Below, one piece after another: positions 36,781 to 43,779 of a stretch of 64,000 bases of DNA (position 1 is the first letter of the stretch; every line of letters starts with the position of its first letter). The notes below the pieces were generated by a model. That model was not told the DNA's origin. It saw nothing but the letters and a program-made list of their open reading frames with translations, and did no database searches. Origin of the DNA: Oxobacter pfennigii (GTDB taxonomy: Bacteria; Bacillota; Clostridia; Clostridiales; Oxobacteraceae); the NCBI RefSeq assembly GCF_001317355.1, contig NZ_LKET01000032.1, positions 310,001 to 374,000 of the forward strand. The letters run 5' to 3'. The translations under genes and the position numbers were made by a program.

Positions 36781-37226
36781 GTCTTGTTTTCATTCCTTCC
36801 CATTGGCTGTATATCCACCAGTCTAATTCATTCAGCACTATGTTTGATAGTATTGGCGAAATGATGCCTCCCTGGGGAGTACCTTTTTCCGGCACACCTA
36901 TACCTTCAATTCTGGCTTTTAGAATTTTGGATATTACAGATAGCAGCTTCTTATCTCTTATTCCCATAGACCACATCTGTTTTAGTAGTTTTCCATGGTC
37001 TACGTTATCAAAGAAACCTTTTACATCAATATCAATCGCATAATGGAGTTTGTTGGAGTTGATAAGTGAGATTGCCCTGGCAAGAGCGTGTTCCATGCTT
37101 CTATTGGGCCTGAATCCATAGCTGTGTTTATAGAACCTGGCTTCACAGATAGGTTCTAAGACTTGCTTTGTGCATTGCTGAAGAAGCCTGTCTTCTAATG
37201 TGGGTATGCCCAGTATTCTGAATTTT
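36781..37226 (-). pseudogene. Group II intron reverse transcriptase, internal fragment
   Basis: Reads RILGIPTLEDRLLQQC, ARFYKHSYGFRPNRSMEHAL, YAIDIDVKGFFDNVDH and TPQGGIISPILSNIVLNELD: RT domains 1 to 4 of an LtrA-type protein. The YxDD catalytic box, maturase and endonuclease parts are absent, as is the N-terminus. It is cut by the Bro-N fragment on one side and an IS3 fragment on the other. Not functional. Confidence 0.88.
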
Positions 37227-37412
37227 ATCATCTCTGCGGATAATATCAGTAATTGTTCGATATCCCCAGGTTGGGTGCGCAGTATGAATTTCATCTATTC
37301 TACGCATGATGAATAAAACCTCATTAGATACTGTCATATTTTTGGGAGCTTTACGACGATATACACTACTTCGGTTCACTGACAGCAGAGAGGTCTGGCG
37401 TTTTATATACAA
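37227..37412 (-). pseudogene. IS3-family transposase OrfB, N-terminal fragment
   Basis: Reads LLSVNRSSVYRRKAPKN and FIMRRIDEIHTAHPTWGYRT, the HTH_21 region before the integrase core of IS3 OrfB proteins. It runs out of frame into the group II fragment. The DDE core is missing. An OrfA remnant of the same family lies at 38553-38908. Confidence 0.8.
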
Positions 37413-37724
37413 CAGATCTAATTAAAATTATTTTTCAACTTCTCACATCAGCTCCGGCTGCTGGGATATTTTAATCTTCGGTTTTCCATGTTGGTTCAAA
37501 TTTTTATCACTTGATAAATACATACAATAAAGTTGAGATAAAACCTGCACAAAGAGCCAATATAACCTTACGTGTAAAAGACCCTTCTTCTTGTGGTGAT
37601 GTTATATAATTATAATAAAAACCTAAAATCAAAATACTTGATTGAATAATAAACCAAATGAAAAAATATAATAAAAATTCCACATGTGTACTCCTTTCAC
37701 TGCATATAGGTTAATAGGCGTTTG
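37409..37724. repeat. Duplicated cassette segment, copy 1
   Basis: About 316 bp closely matching 41058-41374. It carries the 58-residue membrane protein gene, its 5' site and the first bases of the left end of the IS. The two copies differ mainly inside the coding loop. Confidence 0.9.
37507..37683 (-). CDS. 58-residue two-helix membrane protein, copy 1
   Basis: GTG 37683 is placed 7 bp after AAAGGAG and gives 58 residues ending at TGA 37507. Two hydrophobic helices (~1-24, starting MEFLLYFF, and ~40-57, ending LLYVFIK) flank a polar loop with SPQEEGSFTRK. A paralogue of equal length lies at 41156-41332. The helices are nearly identical while the loop is diverged. It follows the truncated RHS tip 1. 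A candidate immunity protein by position only. No family is recognised. Confidence 0.7.
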   Translation of the reverse strand: MEFLLYFFIWFIIQSSILILGFYYNYITSPQEEGSFTRKVILALCAGFISTLLYVFIK

Positions 37725-37866
37725 ATTTTGCAACGTATTTTTTCCATACCTACAGATTCCCTGTTAATCATTTTTTTTCAATACTCTAAAGAATTAAGGG
37801 ATTTCTGCGGGTTTACTAAAGTTCCTGATGCTTCTAAGTTCACCCGCTTTAAGTAGGATTTCCTTT
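37724..37866. repeat. Internal fragment of the transposase gene
   Basis: 143 bp almost identical to 41708-41850 (one base differs in the T-rich part), including the same in-frame TAG. It supplies the last codons and stop of orphan tip 1. Confidence 0.92.
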
Positions 37867-38493
37867 ATTAAAATTACCTACTACTCCTATAGTTGACATG
37901 CTTATGCCAATTATTCCGGCTTCCGCAATACCTCTGACTAATCTATACTCTAATGGCGCAGGTATATTAAAAAATCCACCATGACGTCTTGAAGCCCTAT
38001 TTACACCAATAGTTATTGTAGCTGGCACTATATCCTTAACAACAGAAGAAATTACAGAATCAGCAACTGTGGCCAGAAGGTTTTCACCAATTTCTTGAGT
38101 CAAACTTTTGCTATCTGGTACCACTTCATGTGTATTCGCTTTACTAACCTCATAACCCGAAAACTCTATCCACTGTTCATGACTTACATAGGCTGCAATA
38201 GGGTCATAGCCGCTTGTATCTTTTAAGTTTGCCGGTTCTCCATAAGCATATGCATATCTATTTAAGCTCTTTGGATTACTTAAATCACCTGCTATTATAT
38301 CTTTCGTTAAAAACCTTCCGATTCCTGCTGCATAATATCTGGAATTTAAGAAATATAACTCGGTTTCCTTATCATACCTATAACCTGCATAGGTATGTGC
38401 ATGCTCAAATCCGGTATCATTGTTGATATCTACTGTATTGCCGCTGCCATCCTTGACATTAATAATATTCCCATAAGGGTCGTAAACATATGC
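37849..38493 (-). pseudogene. Orphan RHS C-terminal fragment, tip 1
   Basis: The frame is open from 38493 (just after an in-frame TAG) without a usable start. It reads YVYDPYGNIINVKDG, the RHS core end RYYAAGIGRFLTKDI, NRYAYAYGEPANLKDTSGYD and SHEQWIEFSGY, nearly identical to the intact gene. It then continues into a tip unrelated to the main one, about 95 residues: EVSKANTHEVVPDSKS, a hydrophobic stretch VADSVISSVVKDIVPATITI, RRHGGFFNIPAP and AGIIGISMSTIGVVG. The last codons (KGNPT and stop) come from transposase DNA, so the tip is truncated. Silent store or relic. Confidence 0.85.
38168..38490. repeat. RHS connector repeat, copy at tip 1
   Basis: 323 bp, near identical to 43796-44118 of the intact RHS gene and same length. 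A shorter copy is at 40143-40239. Confidence 0.95.
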
Positions 38494-38552
38494 CTAACCT
38501 TTTCAGTTAGGAACGTGTCGCACCGTCATAGGTGTAGGAAGCAATAATATTA
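38491..38552 (-). repeat. RHS micro-fragment and hairpin scar
   Basis: 38521-38545 matches the RHS segment encoding IASYTYDG (main copy at about 44386-44411). It is joined to a short hairpin CCTAAC-TTTTCA-GTTAGG (~38494-38511) in place of some 250 bp of the core. Confidence 0.6.
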
Positions 38553-38908
38553 TTACTTCCATCCTTTGATGTGCAGGGATTTTTTTAGGATTTCAACCTT
38601 TTCTTTTTCTTCAGATAATAGCTTGTCTTTCTTTCTGGGTTCCTTTCCTAGTTCTCTGTCCCGCTGTATCAATTCATGCTCAGAGATTGGACTTTTAGCT
38701 TTCATCCCTTTTGATTCAGCATAAGAAGGCATTTTATGCGGCGATAATCTCTTACCCATCGGCATACTGTATTTATGTCAATTCCCATTTCTTCTGCGAA
38801 GCTGGTTGCTGATTTCCCTGTTTCAAGTATAAATTTCGCTGTCTGTTCTCTCATTTCTTCTGTATATTTTGAATTGTTACTAGGCATAGATTTCTCCCTT
38901 CTTCCCAT
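38553..38908 (-). pseudogene. IS3-family transposase OrfA, frameshifted
   Basis: One frame reads KYTEEMREQTAKFILETGKS and EMGIDINTVCRWVRDYRR (helix-turn-helix, 38702-38908). The continuation MPSYAESKGMKAKSPI and EEKEKVEILKKSLHI is in another frame (38553-38750). Together they equal a typical OrfA of about 100 residues with one frameshift. It is cut next to an RHS fragment. Confidence 0.85.
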
Positions 38909-38956
38909 GCATATGGTAACATATTTTTTAGTGACGGTTTTTCACCGCAGTACAAA

Positions 38957-38999
38957 AAAAGCAGTTGCAAAACCAACAATATAAGTTTGGTTTTGCAAC
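38957..38999 (-). terminator. Cassette 3'-flank terminator (tip 2 cassette)
   Basis: A perfect 13-bp stem (GTTGCAAAACCAA at 38964-38976 with its complement 38987-38999) and T7 on the minus strand. Same structure as 41019-41062. Confidence 0.8.
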
Positions 39000-39081
39000 G
39001 ACCTAATTAAAATTATTTTTTCTTGGCTATGCCCGCATTTTACAATGAATATTCTTCATTTTTCAAAGAAAACAAATAAAA

Positions 39082-39165
39082 GTTAAGCTTGCCATTACTG
39101 TCAAAGGTTAATGACAACAGTTTTGTTTCATAAGTTCTGTTTTCCGAATAAGCTTCTGAACCATA
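39082..39165 (-). repeat. RHS N-terminal-core micro-fragment
   Basis: Matches the intact gene at about 47990-48070, encoding SLTFNSNGKL and YSENSTYQTK. Isolated from other RHS sequence, so a recombination remnant. Confidence 0.75.
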
Positions 39166-39210
39166 TAAAGTGAACACAAACAAAAGATACTATTTGCATA
39201 AAATTTAAGA

Positions 39211-39663
39211 TTAAAATATGCCCTTTTGCAATCCCGATATATAAATTATAAGAATCAAAAATATAATAAAGCAAAGAACAGCAATTCCCATTATGGCTTT
39301 ACTTTTTTCACCATTTTTATATGTGCGAACGATCCCTGCTACCAAGGCGTACAGCACTAGAATACACCAAAGTAATGTGAATTTTAATTGAATATTGTTA
39401 TTCCATTTAAAGTAATCTCTCCCGATAAGATATATTAAAATAGAAGTTATAATTGGAAATCCAATAATCGAAATGTATAAAGGAGTTTGAGTCCCCCCCC
39501 CTTTTATGTCTTTAATAAAATGCCATATATAGTATATGAAAATACAGAGTACAGAAATTATCTGAACTTTTGATGGCAAATATTGAAAGGCAAAGATATA
39601 TGCAATAAGCCATAAAATTGTTTTTTTTGTTGTTTTATTAGGATCTCTTCTTATTTTTTTCAA
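39211..39663 (-). CDS. Five-helix membrane protein, candidate immunity protein for tip 2
   Basis: 150 residues from TTG 39663, 12 bp after the tip 2 stop. A basic N-terminus KKIRRDPNKTTKK precedes five hydrophobic helices (~17-31, 35-49, 64-82, 92-110, 122-143). A G9 run (C9 at 39493-39501 on the plus strand) encodes the Gly-Gly-Gly of KGGGTQ between helices 2 and 3; gain or loss of one base would break the gene. Placement directly behind a membrane-type RHS tip suggests an immunity role (inference). No family recognised. Confidence 0.65.
   Translation of the reverse strand: MKKIRRDPNKTTKKTILWLIAYIFAFQYLPSKVQIISVLCIFIYYIWHFIKDIKGGGTQTPLYISIIGFPIITSILIYLIGRDYFKWNNNIQLKFTLLWCILVLYALVAGIVRTYKNGEKSKAIMGIAVLCFIIFLILIIYISGLQKGIF
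39493..39501. repeat. C9/G9 homopolymer in the membrane partner
   Basis: Nine C on the plus strand, in frame in the gene at 39211-39663. Confidence 0.9.
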
Positions 39664-39983
39664 CTCACTTTTTAGTTATATTTTTTTACCATAATATACA
39701 TTTTTAATGACTGAGCCACCCAACGATATAACTATACCGAGACCTACTGTAGTAGCTAATGCTGTTGCTGTTGCTGTTGCTGTACCAACGGAAACTCCTA
39801 GAAACGCCCCTATGAATAATACACCTACATCAATCAATGTCCTTTCAAAAGGATCTTGATAGTTTTTATAATTATCATATACCCCATATCCCCAAAAAGC
39901 CAAACCTACCAAACCTCCTCCATATTTATATACTGCATTCAGTCCAGGATATTTGTGGATATCACCAAGAAGTTGAGGAAGCA

Positions 39984-39991
39984 CCCCCCCC
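39984..39991. repeat. C8/G8 homopolymer in tip 2
   Basis: Eight C on the plus strand. One base fewer restores the reading frame of tip 2. Confidence 0.9.
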
Positions 39992-40142
39992 TGCACTATC
40001 AGGTATAACAAATCTGTGTTCAGTTACTTTACTGGCTAATTCACCTATAATTTCTCCATCAACGAGAGCACCCAAAGATGAATATAATGTAATTAAAATA
40101 TCATCTTTAGTTAATGCGCTTACCCCATAACCTGAAAATTCT

Positions 40143-40239
40143 ATCCACTGTTCATGACTAACATAAGCTGCAATAGGGTCATAGCCGCTTGTATCTTTTA
40201 AGTTTGCCGGTTCCCCGTGAGCATATGCATATCTATTAA
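40143..40239. repeat. RHS connector repeat, short copy at tip 2
   Basis: 97 bp matching 43796-43892 and 38168-38264 with a handful of differences. Confidence 0.9.
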
Positions 40240-40259
40240 GGCTATAGGTATATACCCTA

Positions 40260-40450
40260 AAAAAAATTTAACCCAATCATCCTCCCTCAAAGATGCAACT
40301 TCATTGTTGTCATTATCAAATAATTTAATAACCCTCAATTGAGGCAGTATGGTTCTGTTTGCTTTAGCTATATAGGAGAGCCTATAATCTTGATAAATAT
40401 TATATTCATAATTAAATTTTATTTTTTTTTTGCTTAATTAATAATTCCAT
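40260..40450 (-). pseudogene. Truncated unknown gene, frameshifted in A10
   Basis: ATG 40450 follows AGGAAGTG and reads MELLIKQ. After ten A (T10 at 40422-40431) another frame continues FNYEYNIYQDYRLSYIAKAN, LPQLRVIKLFDNDNNEVASL, REDDWVKFFLGYIPIA and then joins RHS sequence. A soluble, unrecognised protein cut by recombination; possibly the remnant of another cassette gene. Confidence 0.55.
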
Positions 40451-40518
40451 TTCATCACTTCCTCTTTATTGCAAATAAGTTGCATAAATTTAAGCAATTA
40501 TAATCCTTTTAAAAGGTA

Positions 40519-40844
40519 TCATATTCTTTTTTCGTTATTTTCCATACTAGACAAATATTTTTCCTGTTCTTTGATAAAGTATATCTCGGATATTATACTT
40601 ACTATGTGAAAACAAATAAACTCAAATGTTGTCTTAACAACATAAGATAGTCTAAAGATTTCAGAGACATAAGTAGTAAATAATAAATAAACTAATCCAC
40701 TCAAAGAACCTTTTAACACAATCATCATTGCCTTTTTATGTTCTTTCCATATGGTATAATTTATTAAAGCAAAAACGCATATGCCACCAAAAGTTAAAGG
40801 TAATAATAAATGTATTGATATTTAACTTTAATGAATTTTTTCAT
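40519..40844 (-). pseudogene. Small membrane protein gene with frameshift
   Basis: ATG 40844 follows GAGGGG and reads MKKFIKVKYQYI. A second frame then reads LLLPLTFGGICVFALINYTI and continues in frame with MMIVLKGSLSGLVYLLFTTY to 40519. About 110 residues with three hydrophobic helices once the frames are joined. It may be a decayed immunity-type gene. An alternative is a short intact gene from the internal ATG at 40728. Confidence 0.5.
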
Positions 40845-40869
40845 TCCCAACCCCTCTATATTAAGTATT

Positions 40870-40950
40870 GGATTTTGCAATTGTTCATACAATTTTTACT
40901 TGCTTGATAAATATATATTCGAACTTATTGTTTCAACAATTGCAAAATCC
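40870..40950. repeat. 81-bp MITE-like inverted repeat
   Basis: A perfect 16-bp terminal inverted repeat (GGATTTTGCAATTGTT at 40870-40885, complement at 40935-40950) encloses 49 AT-rich bases. No coding capacity. Confidence 0.75.
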
Positions 40951-40965
40951 TGATTTTCATTACTT

Positions 40966-41003
40966 TTGGAAGAGTCATAGTACTCTGCATAAAGAAGCTC
41001 GAG
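40966..41003 (-). repeat. RHS micro-fragment
   Basis: Matches about 45868-45905 of the intact RHS gene (encoding LYADYYDSSN) with a few changes. Confidence 0.65.
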
Positions 41004-41018
41004 TTTCTGCTGAATATA

Positions 41019-41062
41019 AAAAAGAAGTTGTAAAACCAACAATATGAGTTTGATTTTACAAC
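41019..41062 (-). terminator. Cassette 3'-flank terminator (copy 2 small membrane gene)
   Basis: GTTGTAAAA (41028-41036) pairs with TTTTACAAC (41054-41062), followed by CTTCTTTTTT on the minus strand. Homologous to the hairpin at 38964-38999, and followed by the same AATTAAAATTATTTTT block. Confidence 0.75.
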
Positions 41063-41155
41063 AGATCTAATTAAAATTATTTTTCAACTTCTTAAAGTAG
41101 CTCCGGCTGCTGGGATATTTTAATCTTCGGGTTTCCATGTTGGATCAAATTTTTA

Positions 41156-41332
41156 TCACTTGATAAATACATACAATAAAGTTGAGATAAAAGCTGCACA
41201 AAGAGCTAATATAATACTGCCTGTGAAAGACTCATTTTCATCAGGATATTTTATATAACTATAATAAAACATCATAATCACAATGCTTGATTGAATAATA
41301 AACCAAGTGAAGAAATATAATAAAAATTCCAC
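41156..41332 (-). CDS. 58-residue two-helix membrane protein, copy 2
   Basis: GTG 41332, 7 bp after AAAGGAG, 58 residues to TGA 41156. Same design as copy 1: helix 1 MEFLLYFFTWFIIQSS, loop SYIKYPDENESFTGS, helix 2 ending LLYVFIK. Before the IS inserted, this gene lay about 250 bp downstream of the main RHS gene. That is the place of an immunity gene for the main tip. Function inferred only from position. Confidence 0.7.
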   Translation of the reverse strand: MEFLLYFFTWFIIQSSIVIMMFYYSYIKYPDENESFTGSIILALCAAFISTLLYVFIK

Positions 41333-41348
41333 ACGTGTACTCCTTTCA

Positions 41349-41364
41349 CTATATATAGGCTAAT
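41349..41364. repeat. 16-bp direct repeat, left flank of IS
   Basis: CTATATATAGGCTAAT, repeated exactly at 43128-43143. Confidence 0.85.
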
Positions 41365-43127
41365 TAGGCGTTTGCGAAACGCTGGAACCCGCATAATTAC
41401 ATGACTTTTTCGTTACAAAATAAAACAACTCCTCACTGATTTATGGTAAAATTGAATTGTAGAAAAACAAATTCACCACTACCTCAGAAAGGAGTTATAT
41501 ACATATGTTACCATATAAACAGCTTTCTTTGGCAGATATTTTTTCTGATTGCAAAGAAAAATTTGAAAATGATAAATATCAGTTCCTTTCCCTGCTTGAG
41601 GATAACATCAATCTTGACGAGTTGGTTCCCGCTTCTTTCAAAAACCACTTTTACGCTTCTACTGGTAGGCCACGGAAATTTCAGCTTTACGCTATGCTTT
41701 GGGCACTGATTTTGCAACGTATTTTTTCCATACCTACAGATTCCCTGTTAATCATTTTTCTTCAATACTCTAAAGAATTAAGGGATTTCTGCGGGTTTAC
41801 TAAAGTTCCTGATGCTTCTAAGTTCACCCGCTTTAAGTAGGATTTCCTTTTGGACTTACAATCCATGTTCGAATCCTTAGTAGATATTACCGAACCGATA
41901 TGCCAACAGATCGATCCCAAACTTGCTGAAATGACCATATTTGATACCTCTGGTATGAAGGTTTTGTTACCGAGAATAACCCTAAATACATAAACCGTAT
42001 TATCAAACAACTGAAATCCTTTAAAAAGGCTAAGGAGATTGACGATTCCTATGACCCTTATAAGGCGCCTACGCCTCTATGCCCTCCCATGCTGCTTCTA
42101 ATCCAGCCATTCAGCAAATGTATATCAATGGGCATTTCTGCTATTCCTTTAAATTTGGTATTATAACCAACGGTCTTGGCATTGTAAAGAATATTTCCTT
42201 CTACAATTAAGAAGTTTCTTGAATCTCATGTCGATATCATAGCCGAGAAAAAATCCGATTCTCCTAATGAAGATAAATCACTTGCAGATTCAAAGGTTCT
42301 CATACCCGTTCTTAAGGATTTCTTCGCCAAACATCCTCTGATTAACTCTAGGGTATTCATAGGTGATGCCGCTTTCGATATCATTCAGATTTATCATGAC
42401 TTATTTCATGATTTAAAGTTTCAAACTGCTTATATTCCTTTAAAGAACAAACTCTCTTTGCAAGATGCTGACTGCCCTTTAAATGAAGACGGTATTCCCT
42501 GCTGCCCTCATGACCACTCTCTTCCCATGAATCGTGAAGGGAGCAAAACTCATCTGCGTTGTGGTCTCCCAACAATGAAATTTGTCTGTCCCAAGATGAA
42601 ATGGGTTTGGAATAAAGAAAATCACTCCAGTAAACGGGTTTGTTTCTGTGAAAATCCCTGCACCACTTCCTCCTGCGGACGCATGTTTTATATCTATCCT
42701 GAAAAGAATCTCCGGGCTTACCCAGGGACTGCCCGGTGTACAAAGGAATGGAACGATACATATAAAATACGGGCCTCTGTTGAAAAGGATATCAGCTATT
42801 TCAAAGATAGTTACTATATTGCAGGTCGTAGGACTCAAAACGAAAAAACCCTTCATGCCGATTTGTTTCTTGCAGGCATTTCACAGCTTATCACTGTTGT
42901 TGTAGCTGATAAGATAAATAAGCACCAATACATTAGAAGTTTAAAACCGCTTATTGCATAGATATTGTCTATATTCATACTTCCTTCTTTAAACTTCTTT
43001 ATTTTTGCACCCTTTTTCTATATTGGTCTGTGTATTTGAGAAAATGCACCTTGTTAGATTTTTAAAACTCTTCTTTTTCTTTATCAGGTATTCTCTGTTC
43101 AATAAAATCAATTAGTTTCGCAATTAC
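41365..43127 (+). mobile_element. Decayed insertion sequence (DDE transposase)
   Basis: About 1.76 kb between 16-bp direct repeats. TTGCGAAAC at the left (41372-41380) is inverted as GTTTCGCAA at the right (43115-43123), so short terminal inverted repeats remain. One transposase pseudogene fills it. It separates the main RHS gene from its downstream small membrane gene. Confidence 0.8.
41505..42961 (+). pseudogene. DDE transposase (IS1182/DUF772-like), multiply broken
   Basis: ATG 41505 follows AAAGGAG. The first 111 codons read PYKQLSLADIFSDCKEKFEN, STGRPRKFQLYAMLWALILQ and CGFTKVPDASKFTRFK, then TAG at 41838. The protein continues in frame as DFLLDLQSMFESLVDITEP, then shifts frame near 41955 and again near 42066, and is open to 42961: VFIGDAAFDII, DADCPLNEDGIPCCP, IRASVEKDISYFKDSYYIAG. 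The catalytic Asp and Glu regions persist but the gene cannot make one product. Confidence 0.88.
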
Positions 43128-43143
43128 CTATATATAGGCTAAT
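43128..43143. repeat. 16-bp direct repeat, right flank of IS
   Basis: Exact copy of 41349-41364; the target-site duplication or a pre-existing repeat. Confidence 0.85.
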
Positions 43144-43302
43144 ATATAAGATTAATTAAAAGAGGTTAATTTATGTGTAGAAAAGGACATTGCCCCTTCC
43201 AGGCAAGGTTCATATGTATTTAATTGAATCTATTATTTGCCAGGACTGCTCAATTTTATGTGTGAATCAGAGATTCTGGTGAATATTTAAATAGGTGTAT
43301 AT

Positions 43303-43347
43303 GTAAAAGCTCCTTTCTGCTTATATCTGCTTTTCCAGAAAGGAGCT
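43303..43347 (-). terminator. Terminator of the RHS gene
   Basis: AGCTCCTTTCTG (43308-43319) pairs perfectly with CAGAAAGGAGCT (43336-43347), then TTTT on the minus strand. It is 28 bp past the RHS stop. Confidence 0.85.
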
Positions 43348-43374
43348 TACTTTTTCATTTGCCCACAAAATTAT

Positions 43375-43779
43375 TTACATTACCTGATTAAATAATCTAT
43401 CTAATCGTTCACGTATCATATCGATAAGCCCCAACAATCTATCAGGTATATCTGTAAAATAGTTAATATTGTGCTCTATTAAAATCGTATTGATTGCACT
43501 CTGTCCAGCTACTGAATGTTTTTTTGTTTTCATATATATGTTTTTGTACACAACCCCTCCAAGTACTGAGTATTTTATAAGACCGGAAGCTAGTTCACTT
43601 ATATAGTCTGTTATAAATATTTTAGTCATATTCCGATTATTCTCCGCAATTTCTTCTGCATTTCCTAGATTATAATGTTTTATTATATACTCAATTTGTG
43701 GAGTTAACTTTTCAGGTGCAACACTATAACCTTTTCCATTACCGGTAGTAAATGCATGCCCCTTATCACTTTTTTTGCT
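43375..43779 (-). other. Variable tip of the main RHS gene
   Basis: 134 residues after the shared SHEQWIEYSGY. No similarity to tips 1 or 2 and no toxin family recognised. The central part (LASGLIKYSVLGGVVYKNIYM) is hydrophobic. The end is amphipathic and charged (LIDMIRERLDRLFNQVM). Confidence 0.65.

Larger units (their letters stand above)
39676..40259 (-). pseudogene. Orphan RHS C-terminal fragment, tip 2, frame broken at a G8 tract
   Basis: Starts in the shared connector (SLNRYAYAHGEPANLKDTS, SHEQWIEFSGY) and continues as GVSALTKDDILITLYSS, EIIGELASKVTEHRFVIPDS. At eight G (C8 at 39984-39991) the frame ends at TGA 39962-39964. With seven G it would continue as VLPQLLGDIHKYPGLNAVY and a long hydrophobic, Gly/Ala/Thr-rich end (LFIGAFLGVSVGTATATA...) to 39676, a tip of about 165 residues. 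No own start is seen. The hydrophobic end suggests a membrane-acting toxin, unproven. Confidence 0.8.
41058..41374. repeat. Duplicated cassette segment, copy 2
   Basis: Matches 37409-37724. It ends at the left end of the IS. Confidence 0.9.

Noticed and set aside
36781-37226. Diversity-generating retroelement (RT near repeats and variable tips)
   Set aside because: The RT motifs are those of group II intron LtrA, the YxDD box is missing, and no template/variable repeat pair with A-specific changes was seen.
42381-42856. Minus-strand ORFs of 125-126 codons opposite the transposase
   Set aside because: They are shadows of the transposase pseudogene, which has clear coding similarity on the plus strand.
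36400-43400. Intact prophage
   Set aside because: Only a Bro-N fragment is phage-like; no capsid, tail, terminase or integrase gene is present.
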